This document shows, one piece after another, positions 27,878 to 36,667 of a DNA stretch of 64,000 nucleotides. Origin of the DNA: Candidatus Hermodarchaeota archaeon (GTDB taxonomy: Archaea > Asgardarchaeota > Hermodarchaeia > Hermodarchaeales > Hermodarchaeaceae); the NCBI GenBank assembly GCA_016839805.1, contig JAEOTO010000031.1, positions 168,322 through 232,321 of the forward strand, in the 5' to 3' direction. Made by a program: the position numbers and the translations under genes. The stretch's first letter is position 1; the number at the start of each line of letters is the position of its first letter. Under the pieces are notes generated by a model. It was given only the letters and a program-made list of their open reading frames with translations. It was not told the origin of the DNA and made no database searches.

Positions 27878-29437
27878 TTGCGAGTGAAAATTGATCTTCT
27901 CATTCATAATGGTAACATCATCACTATGGATGGACAACAGGGTACCGTAGAAGCGCTGGCAGTTAGTAATGGGCGAATCATTGCCATGGGGACGAATTCT
28001 GAACTAAAGGAGTTGAGCAAAAACGCTGATCAAGTCATCGATATGGGAAAATATACAATACTTCCCGGGTTTATTGATACACATGCTCATTTGGTAGGAT
28101 TAGGACATAGGTTACTTCACCTAGACTTGGGAGAGGCTTCATCAGCTGAGGAGGCTATGCGCTTACTGGTAGAACATATGAAGGACAAGATTCCGGGACA
28201 ACTTGTAACAGGATATAATTGGGATGAAAGTAATTGGACGGAACCTCGCTATTTAACCAAAGAGGATCTTGATCCCGTTACTCCTAAGAACCCCGTTATT
28301 TTGATTCGCGTTTGTGGCCACTTGGTCAGTGTTAATTCATTGATATTAAAGCAGCTCTCTTTAGATTTCGATAACCCCGGTGTCGACCAGCACTCAGAAA
28401 CTGGAGAACCTACAGGCGTGCTTCGGGATATAGAAATTGACATCCGCAAGCTTTCTGGTGAGGAAAAAGATCTTTCTCACCCTATTATTGAAGCGTGTCG
28501 TTATGCAAATAGGGTTGGGATTACATCAGCTCATGAAAATCTGTATCACCGACAACTCCCATTTGTAGCCGAGTACATTAAGCTAAGTCAGAAACGACGA
28601 CTTACTGTTCGCGTCTATGCGAATTTGGAAACAAAGCTACTTGATCAACTTGCAGGACTGGGGTTGCCTTCTGGACTAGGTGATGATTATTTCCGTCTTG
28701 GTGGTTTGAAAGTTTTCATTGATGGCTCCTTAGGAGCTCAAACTGCTGCAGTCTCTAAACCATATGCTGATAACCCGGATTCTCGTGGACTCCTTCTTCT
28801 TACGGAAGCTGATTACGAATTCTTACTTGAGACTGCAAACAAGTTGGGGCTGCAGGTCAGCACTCATGCAATTGGTGACCGCGGAATTGACTTAGTGTTA
28901 CGAATTCATGAAAAAATCAGTAAGGCTGATGAAGTAAAGAAGTTACGACATAACATCATTCATGCTGAGCTACTAACCCCACCATTAATTGAACGAGTGA
29001 AACAATTGGACATGCTTGTACTGCAACAACCAAATTTTGTCCATCGATGGGGACTTCCCGGTGGAATGTACGATATGCGTCTGGGACCTGAACGCGCTCA
29101 ACAATTGAATAATTTCCGGCGAATACTTGATGCTGGAATCAAAGTTGCATTTGGCTCAGATTGTATGCCCATGGACCCTATGTATGGAATTTACTCAGCT
29201 ACAACGCATCCAAACACTGCCATTCGAATCACGATTGAAGAAGCTATTCGTCTTTATACTGTTGATGCAGCTTATGCGAGTTTCGAGGAGAATATCAAAG
29301 GGTCGTTGGCAGTTGGGAAACTGGCGGATTTCATTGTTTTATCAAATAATCCTTTACAAGTTAAGCCAGAGGATCTGAAAAATGTAAAGATCCTTGAGAC
29401 CTATGTGGGAGGCCAACGTGTTTTTTCAAGCCTCTAA
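27878..29437 (+). CDS. Amidohydrolase (YtcJ-like, Amidohydro_3 family)
   Basis: 519 residues from TTG 27878 (GTG 27884 is an alternative). Metal-dependent hydrolase of the TIM-barrel amidohydrolase superfamily. Motifs: GFIDTHAH (metal His pair), STHAIGDRGID, NIIHAELL and FGSDCMPMDPM with the catalytic Asp. The N-terminal LLIHNGNIITMDG and C-terminal GKLADFIVLSNNP are the hallmark beta-sandwich strands. Substrate unknown (exo-amide or lactone bonds). Its 3' end overlaps the convergent kinase gene by 12 bp. Confidence 0.92.
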   Translation: MRVKIDLLIHNGNIITMDGQQGTVEALAVSNGRIIAMGTNSELKELSKNADQVIDMGKYTILPGFIDTHAHLVGLGHRLLHLDLGEASSAEEAMRLLVEHMKDKIPGQLVTGYNWDESNWTEPRYLTKEDLDPVTPKNPVILIRVCGHLVSVNSLILKQLSLDFDNPGVDQHSETGEPTGVLRDIEIDIRKLSGEEKDLSHPIIEACRYANRVGITSAHENLYHRQLPFVAEYIKLSQKRRLTVRVYANLETKLLDQLAGLGLPSGLGDDYFRLGGLKVFIDGSLGAQTAAVSKPYADNPDSRGLLLLTEADYEFLLETANKLGLQVSTHAIGDRGIDLVLRIHEKISKADEVKKLRHNIIHAELLTPPLIERVKQLDMLVLQQPNFVHRWGLPGGMYDMRLGPERAQQLNNFRRILDAGIKVAFGSDCMPMDPMYGIYSATTHPNTAIRITIEEAIRLYTVDAAYASFEENIKGSLAVGKLADFIVLSNNPLQVKPEDLKNVKILETYVGGQRVFSSL

Positions 29438-30418
29438 AGGTCGTTTCCGCATTAGGAATGCGTTCGCCTCTTGGAGTGTTGGAAAGAGTGGTTTGTGGGG
29501 TCGACGAGAAATTCGAAGAGCTGCCACTGCATTAGCGAAGACTGCAGCACGACCCATTGTCGCTCCTGAAAGCATACTTATGGCAAACCCTGCATCAAAT
29601 GCATCCCCAGCAGCGGTAGTATCGACAACTTTGACTTTGAAACCGGGAACCAGATGCTGATCTCGTTTCGTTGCCAATAAACACCCTTTGCTACCAAGTT
29701 TAACAACGAGCGTTGGAGCACCGGCGTCTAATAGGATCTTTGCACCCTTACGTGGACTTCGTTCTCCTGTTAGGGCTTTGACTTCATTGGCATTTGGAAA
29801 GAAGATATCCACGAATTGGAGCGTGGTTTTTATAGCTTCAATGGTTTCCTCAGACCAATCAGAAGGATCCCACCCTGTATCCAGTGATGTGGTGGCTCCT
29901 CGTGATCTAGCTAGCTCAAGTATCGAGGCAGTGGGTTCACCTCGGAGAGAATCCATGAGATGAGATCCCGCCAAATGCACCCACCGCGGTGGTGGATCTT
30001 TCGAAATACAAGCTTTTAACTCGTTTTGGGATAATTGGGCACTTGTTCCTGGATACGTGACAAAAGCACGTTTACCATCTTCACGTACCATTGCCACAGT
30101 AATTCCTGTTGACGAGTCTTCAACTAGTCGTAAGCAGTGTGTATCTACTTCAGCTTCTCGAAACGCTTTCAGTACGACTTCGCCAAATTGGTCAACGGCA
30201 AGCCGTCCAGCAAAACCTGTTTTTATCCCAAGATTTGCTGTGCATAGGGCAAAATTCGCTGCTGACCCTGCAGCCTGAAGCTTGACTCTAGGAACAACAG
30301 CTTCACGACCAATCCGTGGTATTTTCTCCAGTTGGGAAAAAACTAACTCCGCATTTGCATCACCAATAGAAAGAATTTGAACAATGGCAGGAACCAGAGC
30401 ACTATTTTGCGGTTTCAT
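29426..30418 (-). CDS. PfkB-family carbohydrate kinase (ribokinase-like)
   Basis: 330 residues. ATP-dependent sugar or nucleoside kinase. Motifs are the N-terminal GGL-type GSAANFALCTANLG region (about 50-63), and the C-terminal PfkB signature with anion hole VDTTAAGDAFDAGFA, where the Asp is the catalytic base. The sugar (ribose, 2-keto-gluconate, adenosine or fructose phosphate) cannot be told. GGAGG precedes ATG 30418. Alba lies upstream on the same strand, but a terminator separates them. Confidence 0.92.
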   Translation of the reverse strand: MKPQNSALVPAIVQILSIGDANAELVFSQLEKIPRIGREAVVPRVKLQAAGSAANFALCTANLGIKTGFAGRLAVDQFGEVVLKAFREAEVDTHCLRLVEDSSTGITVAMVREDGKRAFVTYPGTSAQLSQNELKACISKDPPPRWVHLAGSHLMDSLRGEPTASILELARSRGATTSLDTGWDPSDWSEETIEAIKTTLQFVDIFFPNANEVKALTGERSPRKGAKILLDAGAPTLVVKLGSKGCLLATKRDQHLVPGFKVKVVDTTAAGDAFDAGFAISMLSGATMGRAAVFANAVAALRISRRPHKPLFPTLQEANAFLMRKRPLEA

Positions 30419-30492
30419 TTGATTTTCCTCCGAAGTTCATTCCGACTAGCAAGTGATATTCCTAATAATACTATCCGCTTGATTAGCCCGGC

Positions 30493-30542
30493 AAAAAGGA
30501 GAGGGAGTAGAACGCCATTGCCCCGTGGCAATACAGCGTTCT
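30493..30542 (-). terminator. Terminator of the Alba gene
   Basis: Read on the minus strand, AGAACGC pairs with GCGTTCT with an inner ATTGCC/GGCAAT stem and CGG-type loop, followed by ACTCCCTCTCCTTTTT. A wider CCGGCA/TGCCGG pairing encloses it. Confidence 0.8.
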
Positions 30543-30614
30543 CACCTGCCGGATTGGCGGTTTCATGCGATATTCGATCGCTTGATTAGTGCGTGGTTCG
30601 TAGAGGATTGCGAA

Positions 30615-31067
30615 TTAAGTTCCGCGAACCAATGTGATCTCCATTGCTGATACGTTAGCAACGTTGCCTTCTGCAGTTTTGACCTGTTCAGTTGAGATAT
30701 CGATGTTACGCACAACGAGATCAGTCATGAACCGGTTGCGAAGGACCTCGGCCACATCTACAGCGCGGCTGATAGCGCGACCACGAGCCTTGATAACCAG
30801 TTCCTCAGGATTCCGATTGAGCTGCGTAACACAAGCAGTGATGTAGCTCATGAGGGGTTTGCTACCGACGAACACGACGCTTTCGTCGCGTCGGAACTTT
30901 GCGGGTTCAGCTTTCTTCTCAGGTTCTTTAGCAACCTTCTCAGCTTTGGGTTTCCCAGCCTTGGGTTTCTCAGCCTTGGCTTTTTCAGCCTTGGCTTCGG
31001 TTTTCGGTTTTTCAGCCTTAGTTTCTTCAGCTTTTGGAGTCTCAGCAGTGTCTGATTCTTTAGACAT
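30615..31067 (-). CDS. albA: DNA/RNA-binding protein Alba with Lys-rich N-terminal tail
   Basis: 150 residues. Residues about 59-150 form the Alba chromatin domain (VGSKPLMSYITACVTQL, IKARGRAISRAVDVAEVLRNRF), which dimerises and coats DNA. Residues 1-58 are an extra low-complexity tail built from KAEKPKAE-like repeats with 17 Lys and 12 Glu, so disordered and only mildly basic. Most archaeal Alba proteins lack such a tail (usual length about 90-95). It is a single transcription unit with a strong terminator. Confidence 0.93.
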   Translation of the reverse strand: MSKESDTAETPKAEETKAEKPKTEAKAEKAKAEKPKAGKPKAEKVAKEPEKKAEPAKFRRDESVVFVGSKPLMSYITACVTQLNRNPEELVIKARGRAISRAVDVAEVLRNRFMTDLVVRNIDISTEQVKTAEGNVANVSAMEITLVRGT

Positions 31068-31253
31068 TTTTGGGAGTTTCCTCCATCTCTAGTTTGGTTG
31101 TATTCTGCGTTCACCAGTTATCCAGTGACGCATCACAGATAGAAGTAGAGTGCTTCTTTCTGTAATGATGGTGAGTAGAATCGATACTCTGAATCGCACT
31201 TTAAAGTGTTTGGTTTCTACTCCAATTTTCTTACTCTAGACTAATAGTACGTT

Positions 31254-32339
31254 TTATTCATTTTTCCATTGATTTTTTCGGCGATGAATGATTAAAATTA
31301 ACAAACTAACAGCTATCATAAGACCTACTAGAGCAAAAAGTAGCCACAACCCGGAGAGCCCATTGGGTTGGAAGTTAGTTGGTTGAATCAATTGTTTTTG
31401 AATGAAATCTTCTACTACTCGTCCCACAACCTCCAGCGAACCTGATGAACATTTGTCTGGAGTATCAGCTTGAGTATGCCAATACGGATAATCAAAATCG
31501 ATTATATCAATGGCTGGAATCCCCGCACTGAGAAAGGGGCGATGATCATCTATTAATGAAAATCCAGTTACATCTTGAAAGAGGTCATCGTAACCTAGGT
31601 CGGCAGCAATTGTCCAAATGGTATCGACCAGTGCGGAGGTTGAGCTTTGTTCACGTTTTATTTGGAGGTCAGCATCACCCATCATATCGAGAAGGACGGC
31701 ACTACGAATGTTAGCCTTTTGAAGTGGACTAAGGTTGTTTACATAGTAAGTGGACCCAACAATCCACTCCCACCCATTATAGTTACCTGAGTCCTCAGCA
31801 TCAACAAAAAGTAAAGTCACGACATTTTTCGCTTCCTCAGGGAGAACTGCTGCTAATTCGATGAGGGCTGCTACACCACTCGCCCCATCATTAGCTCCGA
31901 GAATTGGACGTGTACGGTTTACGGGATCCGGGTCATAGTCGGCAATTGGGCGGGTATCATAGTGCGCTAGTAGAACATACAATGGAGCTGAACTAGATCC
32001 GGCGATGATATTTCGTAGAGAGGTAGATTGGTATTCCCAAGTTTGGGTTTGGGTGGTCCAGCCCTGATTTTCTAAGGATGAGATGATGTAATCTCCACAT
32101 GCTGTCAAATTGCTTGAACCTGGTGGGCGAGGGCCGAAAGCGCACTGATCTTCAAGGTAGGTGTAAGCACGAGTACCATTGAACTCCAATGAATTCTGTG
32201 CTGGTTCGGAGGCCAATTGATTAAGATCAGAGGAAGAGTGTGGATTGAAGTGTAATTTGATGGGGAGGAGGGGTACATGAAGTAGCTGAACACAGAGAAA
32301 GACGAGGGTTAATGAAGTGAGAATACGAGGTTGCCTCAT
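31254..32339 (-). CDS. M28-family secreted zinc peptidase or glutaminyl-cyclase-like enzyme
   Basis: 361 residues with an N-terminal signal (LTLVFLCVQLLHVPLLPI) and a C-terminal membrane helix (about 328-352, LWLLFALVGLMIAVSLL) with a basic tail, so an ectoenzyme. M28 metal ligands are visible: H in LAHYDTRP, D in GANDGASG, E in VDAEDSG, D in LLDMMGD and H in YPYWHTQADTPD. The DDHRPFL and YPYWHTQADTPD stretch is closest to the glutaminyl-peptide cyclotransferase branch of M28. Aminopeptidase versus cyclase activity cannot be settled from sequence alone. Confidence 0.88.
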   Translation of the reverse strand: MRQPRILTSLTLVFLCVQLLHVPLLPIKLHFNPHSSSDLNQLASEPAQNSLEFNGTRAYTYLEDQCAFGPRPPGSSNLTACGDYIISSLENQGWTTQTQTWEYQSTSLRNIIAGSSSAPLYVLLAHYDTRPIADYDPDPVNRTRPILGANDGASGVAALIELAAVLPEEAKNVVTLLFVDAEDSGNYNGWEWIVGSTYYVNNLSPLQKANIRSAVLLDMMGDADLQIKREQSSTSALVDTIWTIAADLGYDDLFQDVTGFSLIDDHRPFLSAGIPAIDIIDFDYPYWHTQADTPDKCSSGSLEVVGRVVEDFIQKQLIQPTNFQPNGLSGLWLLFALVGLMIAVSLLILIIHRRKNQWKNE

Positions 32340-32394
32340 GTTCGCACCCTAGACAAGAGGAATTTTCTAAGATGGAAGTGAGAAAACCCGAAAC

Positions 32395-32403
32395 CTATAA
32401 AAG
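32395..32403 (+). promoter_or_regulatory. TATA box of the PDCD5-family gene
   Basis: CTATAAAAG predicts transcription from about 32427, downstream of the GTG at 32415, which argues for the ATG at 32445 as the start. Confidence 0.55.
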
Positions 32404-32444
32404 TACTGGACTGGGTGCCTCAACTACACCGTGGGTGGCTTTGT

Positions 32445-32834
32445 ATGTCGAAGGAATCAGATGAACTTAAACGCATTCGGGAGCGGAAACTCCAGGCCCT
32501 GATTGCAGAACAGCAACGACGTGAAGCTGCAAACTCGGTAAAAATTGAACGCGAGAAAGAACGTGAACAAGTTGTCCAAGCGATTTTTCTCCCTGATGCA
32601 GTAGATTATCTGAAGGAACTTAAAAAGATGAAACCAGATATTGCTAACCGTATTGAAGATTTAGCAATCGCACTTTTCTTACGACGCCAATTGGTAACTC
32701 GAATACCAAAAGCAGGTGTACTACTAGTCCAGCGGAAATTAGAAGGTGTGGAACCAAAAATTACTGTGAAGCGACGGGGCGAAGATGAAGTTAGCTTCTA
32801 TGAAGCGGTTCGGAAAGATTTAGCTGAACAGTAA
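32445..32834 (+). CDS. PDCD5/TFAR19-family DNA-binding protein
   Basis: 129 residues from ATG 32445 (see the TATA box at 32395). The N-terminal helix is charged (DELKRIRERKLQALIAEQQ), followed by the three-helix core with LPDAVDYLKELKKMKPDIANRIEDLAIAL, the PDCD5 signature, and a C-terminal beta/basic tail (ITVKRRGED). Archaeal homologues bind double-stranded DNA; eukaryotic PDCD5 is linked to apoptosis and chaperonin function. Its role in archaea is not established. Confidence 0.88.
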   Translation: MSKESDELKRIRERKLQALIAEQQRREAANSVKIEREKEREQVVQAIFLPDAVDYLKELKKMKPDIANRIEDLAIALFLRRQLVTRIPKAGVLLVQRKLEGVEPKITVKRRGEDEVSFYEAVRKDLAEQ

Positions 32835-32843
32835 ATTGAACAG

Positions 32844-32881
32844 GAAAGACTCGACTCTTTTTAGGTACTCGCCTTTTTTTG
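32844..32881 (+). terminator. T-rich terminator after the PDCD5-family gene
   Basis: AAAGA...TCTTT short stem followed by TTTT and, after 12 nt, a second run TTTTTTT. Confidence 0.55.
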
Positions 32882-32900
32882 ATTTCAGCTGGTTAAACAT

Positions 32901-33386
32901 CTAGTAAACTGCTGCTTGTGCTGTCCCAGCTGAGGCTTCTTTTAAAACCCGACCCTGTCGGTTTTGGAGGGCAACTTTGATAACGCTAACAGCATTAGCT
33001 CCCCAAACCGTTCGTTTTACGTCTCGTTCGAGCATTTCAATTGCTGAATCGTTACTTAGTTCTTGAAATGCTGTAGGGCCTAAATGAAGGAGCAGATGGA
33101 GGATAGTTCCAGCTTCATTGAAAAGGGGATTGGGAGGAAGATCCATCTCAAGTGATTCCGAAGGAGGTGACGATACTTGTATCTTCCAATGGAAATATCG
33201 TTTCCGTGCCTCTTTCCGAATGTCCACTAACCCAACGCAACAAAGAACTTCAATGACATCGTATAGTCGGCGTTTTTCTTGGAGTGGCAAGCCTAGATGC
33301 ATGAGGAGAGTGTTTGCGGTATATTCTTTTTCAGGATGTTCCCGCAAAAAAGTGATTACATGACGCGCAACTTCGCCTAATTTCAT
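32901..33386 (-). CDS. E2F/DP-like winged-helix protein
   Basis: 161 residues. Residues about 1-70 form a winged helix; QEKRRLYDVIEVLCCVGLVD (37-56) matches the E2F/DP DNA-contact signature RRxYDV/ITNVLxxxGLI, and the following KRYFHWK fits the wing ending in an aromatic-Trp-Lys/Leu. Eukaryotic E2F and DP use this Arg-Arg-x-Tyr-Asp helix to read TTTCCCGC-like sites. The C-terminal ~85 residues have no known domain and no dimerisation coiled coil like that of E2F. Other winged helices can mimic the motif, so fold-level certainty is high and family assignment moderate. Confidence 0.72.
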   Translation of the reverse strand: MKLGEVARHVITFLREHPEKEYTANTLLMHLGLPLQEKRRLYDVIEVLCCVGLVDIRKEARKRYFHWKIQVSSPPSESLEMDLPPNPLFNEAGTILHLLLHLGPTAFQELSNDSAIEMLERDVKRTVWGANAVSVIKVALQNRQGRVLKEASAGTAQAAVY

Positions 33387-33674
33387 ACTGATATCCTCGC
33401 CCAGTCTCTCATGTTACAAGGGAGCTCCAGGTAGCTCCTCTCATAGGAAAGTGAGATGAAAGTTACATCTACACCTTTCGAATCAGATGAAAGTTTCCCC
33501 CATAACATAAAGTGTGTTCTTATCCTTTCTTCTTTCTCGTTAAAAAGTGCTGGTATTACATGGAAAAGAATTAATCGAGGTGAAACGGAGAAAGTAGTTA
33601 TTGACAAAAGTCAGTAAAAGGGTAGAGCTTAAATCAATAGATTCCTTGCTAGGAAGGGGGCAAGGCTGGTCTGA

Positions 33675-34895
33675 ATGCGAAAATTGCGTCAAGGGTTGGT
33701 GGCAACATTTTTCTTTCTCCTAGCGCTACTTGCAGTGCTACCTCCCCAAACAGCGGCCTTTCAATACATCCATTACTGGCGGGTAAACTTTACCGGTTTT
33801 TTAGAAGTGTCTGGAAACCAATCACTTCCAATTCTGCCCTATTGGAATTACATTGGCAATCAATCCTGGCAAACATGTGAGCAAATTCATTTCGACATGA
33901 CTCATAACAATGATACTATCGAGCCCATTGAGATCGTAATCGACCTTGATGGAAACCCTCAGCTGGTTTTGAATCTTACAACACCCCTAGAACCGAATGA
34001 CACACTAACGTGGCACGATGAATGGTTAATCTCCGTGTCGAACCTACGACCGCGTCTGCCCCAGATTTACATTGATCAATCCGGAAACATCAGTGAAATC
34101 GAAGAACTAATGGAACCCGAGGAGTATGATCGTTACACACGTGGGACAACGTTATGGAAGACGTGGAACCAGTCTTTAGTAAACACATCACGAGACATTC
34201 GAAATAGCCTTCCCATTGAATTGCATAACAACACACTTGCACTTGTTCATGCTGCAATCCGATGGATTCAAACCAACATCCAGCGATCTATTGGATTATC
34301 CGAACCTCAATATCCAGAAGAAATCATAGTCAGTAAAATCGGAGACTGTGATGATCAATCCAATTTATTGATCACATTTTTACGAATTTTTAATATTCCG
34401 TGTTATCTAATGACAGGCCATTGGTTTCAAGAAGGAGCTAGTACTAATGGCTACCTCTGGGGATCAGTAGAAGAGAACGCCTTTTTCTATGTTAATTGGG
34501 AGAATGCAGTTGGTCATGGATGGGCGATGGTGTATGTTCCTCCATGGGGTTGGTTACCCTTTGATCTAACAGCAGCGGGTTATGGAGTTGACCCAGCTAA
34601 CACCTATTATGAATCGCTATATGCTTCGAGCTTACCATTTGTTACCTTGTGGCAGGTCGTTGTTACTGATTACATTCAAGAACGTCGAACAGAGAAACTT
34701 GATTTATTCACCTTTGAACTTCACCGTATTGAATACGAAGAATGGATTTCACTTGGTTCAATTCCAATCGCTGACTTTCAATACTTCTTGACTAATGTTG
34801 CCACCTTAGTTGCACTAATAGGCACTCTGGCTTTGTTCGGTTGTATTATTGGAATTGCCCTTCGGCGTCGAGGGAAGGAGGCACCTAAACAATGA
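33675..34895 (+). CDS. Secreted transglutaminase-like protein, membrane-anchored
   Basis: 406 residues: signal peptide (about 1-28), an extracellular transglutaminase-like (TGc) domain at about 190-320 and a C-terminal membrane helix (about 372-396) with a basic tail. The Cys-His-Asp triad is visible as C in IGDCDDQSNLLITF, H in VGHGWAMVYVPP and D in WLPFDLTA. Such domains act as proteases or peptide-crosslinkers. Its stop overlaps the ATG of bshC (34892-34895), so the two are translationally coupled, an unexpected pairing. Confidence 0.87.
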   Translation: MRKLRQGLVATFFFLLALLAVLPPQTAAFQYIHYWRVNFTGFLEVSGNQSLPILPYWNYIGNQSWQTCEQIHFDMTHNNDTIEPIEIVIDLDGNPQLVLNLTTPLEPNDTLTWHDEWLISVSNLRPRLPQIYIDQSGNISEIEELMEPEEYDRYTRGTTLWKTWNQSLVNTSRDIRNSLPIELHNNTLALVHAAIRWIQTNIQRSIGLSEPQYPEEIIVSKIGDCDDQSNLLITFLRIFNIPCYLMTGHWFQEGASTNGYLWGSVEENAFFYVNWENAVGHGWAMVYVPPWGWLPFDLTAAGYGVDPANTYYESLYASSLPFVTLWQVVVTDYIQERRTEKLDLFTFELHRIEYEEWISLGSIPIADFQYFLTNVATLVALIGTLALFGCIIGIALRRRGKEAPKQ

Positions 34896-36667
34896 TTTCC
34901 CGGGCTGCCCCTAACGAATTGTATTCTGAATACGTCTTTGATGGAAAAAAAACAGCGCTAGAATTCTGGGGGCATATCCCCCATAACATGAAAGAAGCTG
35001 TGACCCTTAGTAAATCCATAATCAAAGCGTATCGGGAAAAACACCAACCACTCTTCACACCTGAACGACTTAATGATTTACTCAAAGCCATTAAAACATT
35101 TCATCAAAAACACAAAGCCTTAACTCCAAACGCCAAGCAAAATCTTACCCTTCTTGAAGAGCAATATGGTGCAGTCGAAGCAGGTCACCAACCAGCCCTC
35201 TTAGGTGGTCCAGGATTCGTTATTAACAAACTTGCCGCCATTGCACGCTTAGCGGCGTTCCAACATACAGCACCCATCATGTTTGTGGGTGATCATGATC
35301 ACGAGCAAAAAGAATTGACAGTAATTCATCTACCAAGTCCAGGTCCCCGAGGACTTATCTTTACATACCGAGTACCACGCGAGTATCAACTATCACCCTT
35401 ACATGTACTTCCCCTCCCACCTCTTACCTGGTTGAAACAGGTAGTTGAAAAAATCACATCAACATATCATGAAATGGTTGCAGATTCTGGAAGGGAAAAG
35501 AAAGACATCTACGAAACCAGAATCCAACGTCTCCGTCAATTACTCGTAAACACGTATAATCAAGCCAACACGTTTTCTGAATGGACCGTGTTGATTTGGA
35601 TTCAAATCATCAACATGTCCCAAGATGTTGGGATTCTCTTTCAGGTGTTCTCAGACCCAAGGATTCGCGATCTAATGCTCCCTGCCTTTGAATATCTTTT
35701 AGCGTCCTCAAATCGCACTCAACTAATCCAAGCGCTAAATCAAAGTGCAACCAAGCTTGAAAACCTTGGTTATCAACCCGGAATAGGCATACGCACAGAG
35801 AATTATGTACCCTTCCATCTCGAATGTCTGACCCAAGGCTGTCATCGAACCCGTCTTGACCCACATCTTACTGATTATTCGACAAGCAGTACTATTGAAA
35901 TCTCAGCTAACTGTCCTAAGTGTAATACGATTCATACTCTAGAATTGAAAGCCAGTTCACCTGATCTTTCACCCTGGAAGGACTTTTTATCACCACGAGT
36001 AGATACTAGAGCCTTTCTCGTACAAAGCTATACACCTGTAATTCTTCATTGTGGTGGAGCCGGAGAAACAGATTACCACGCCCAGGTTTCACCTGCACTT
36101 AAGGCCATAAAGAGTATTGCACCCATTTTCTTCCGCTATACAAGGCTGTATTATGGAAACCCATGGACACACCGCCAAAGTCTGAAACTTTCCCAAGAAA
36201 ATCTAAGCCCGTTAGACCTTAGTGAACTTCAACGCTATTCCTCTGCAATCATCACAGGATATAAGGAAGAAAATGTGGGAGTCATCCAATCGTTATTTGC
36301 AGCAAGTAATGAACACATCACAAAAACGGCTACCCACCTGATTCAGGTTGAATCACAAATGGAGAAGAAACGAATGGACACAATTATTTTACAGCGCGAA
36401 GCGTCAGAACCAACTATCAAAAAAGAGCTCCAAACAGAAATTGGTGCACTAACCCGTAATCGCCAGTTAATACAAACCTATCTTTCGCAAATGTTTGGTC
36501 GCTATTCCCCTGAACGGCTTGGTCAAGAAGTGAGTTTTGCATGGATTGACTTTGCTTTATCCCTCAGCCCAGAGCACCTTTTCTCCAGACTTTTTACTCA
36601 CTACCAGCCACTTACGCCGTCAGCTGCAACTTTCTACTTACCTGAAAACCCAACTAAGCTTGAATAA
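34892..36667 (+). CDS. bshC: Bacillithiol biosynthesis cysteine-adding enzyme BshC
   Basis: 591 residues, somewhat longer than bacterial BshC (about 540). It adds cysteine to GlcN-malate in the last step of bacillithiol synthesis. Family motifs: HQPALLGGPGFVINKLAAIARLA matching the TGQQ..L..GP....K start, and VGDHDHEQKEL (133-140) matching the EDHDFEE site. The C-terminal half has the coiled coil and ends near PENPTKLE. Inside the protein, C312, C317, C341 and C344 form a candidate zinc site. It overlaps the transglutaminase-like gene (ATGA) and overlaps convergent bshA by 14 bp. Confidence 0.9.
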   Translation: MISRAAPNELYSEYVFDGKKTALEFWGHIPHNMKEAVTLSKSIIKAYREKHQPLFTPERLNDLLKAIKTFHQKHKALTPNAKQNLTLLEEQYGAVEAGHQPALLGGPGFVINKLAAIARLAAFQHTAPIMFVGDHDHEQKELTVIHLPSPGPRGLIFTYRVPREYQLSPLHVLPLPPLTWLKQVVEKITSTYHEMVADSGREKKDIYETRIQRLRQLLVNTYNQANTFSEWTVLIWIQIINMSQDVGILFQVFSDPRIRDLMLPAFEYLLASSNRTQLIQALNQSATKLENLGYQPGIGIRTENYVPFHLECLTQGCHRTRLDPHLTDYSTSSTIEISANCPKCNTIHTLELKASSPDLSPWKDFLSPRVDTRAFLVQSYTPVILHCGGAGETDYHAQVSPALKAIKSIAPIFFRYTRLYYGNPWTHRQSLKLSQENLSPLDLSELQRYSSAIITGYKEENVGVIQSLFAASNEHITKTATHLIQVESQMEKKRMDTIILQREASEPTIKKELQTEIGALTRNRQLIQTYLSQMFGRYSPERLGQEVSFAWIDFALSLSPEHLFSRLFTHYQPLTPSAATFYLPENPTKLE

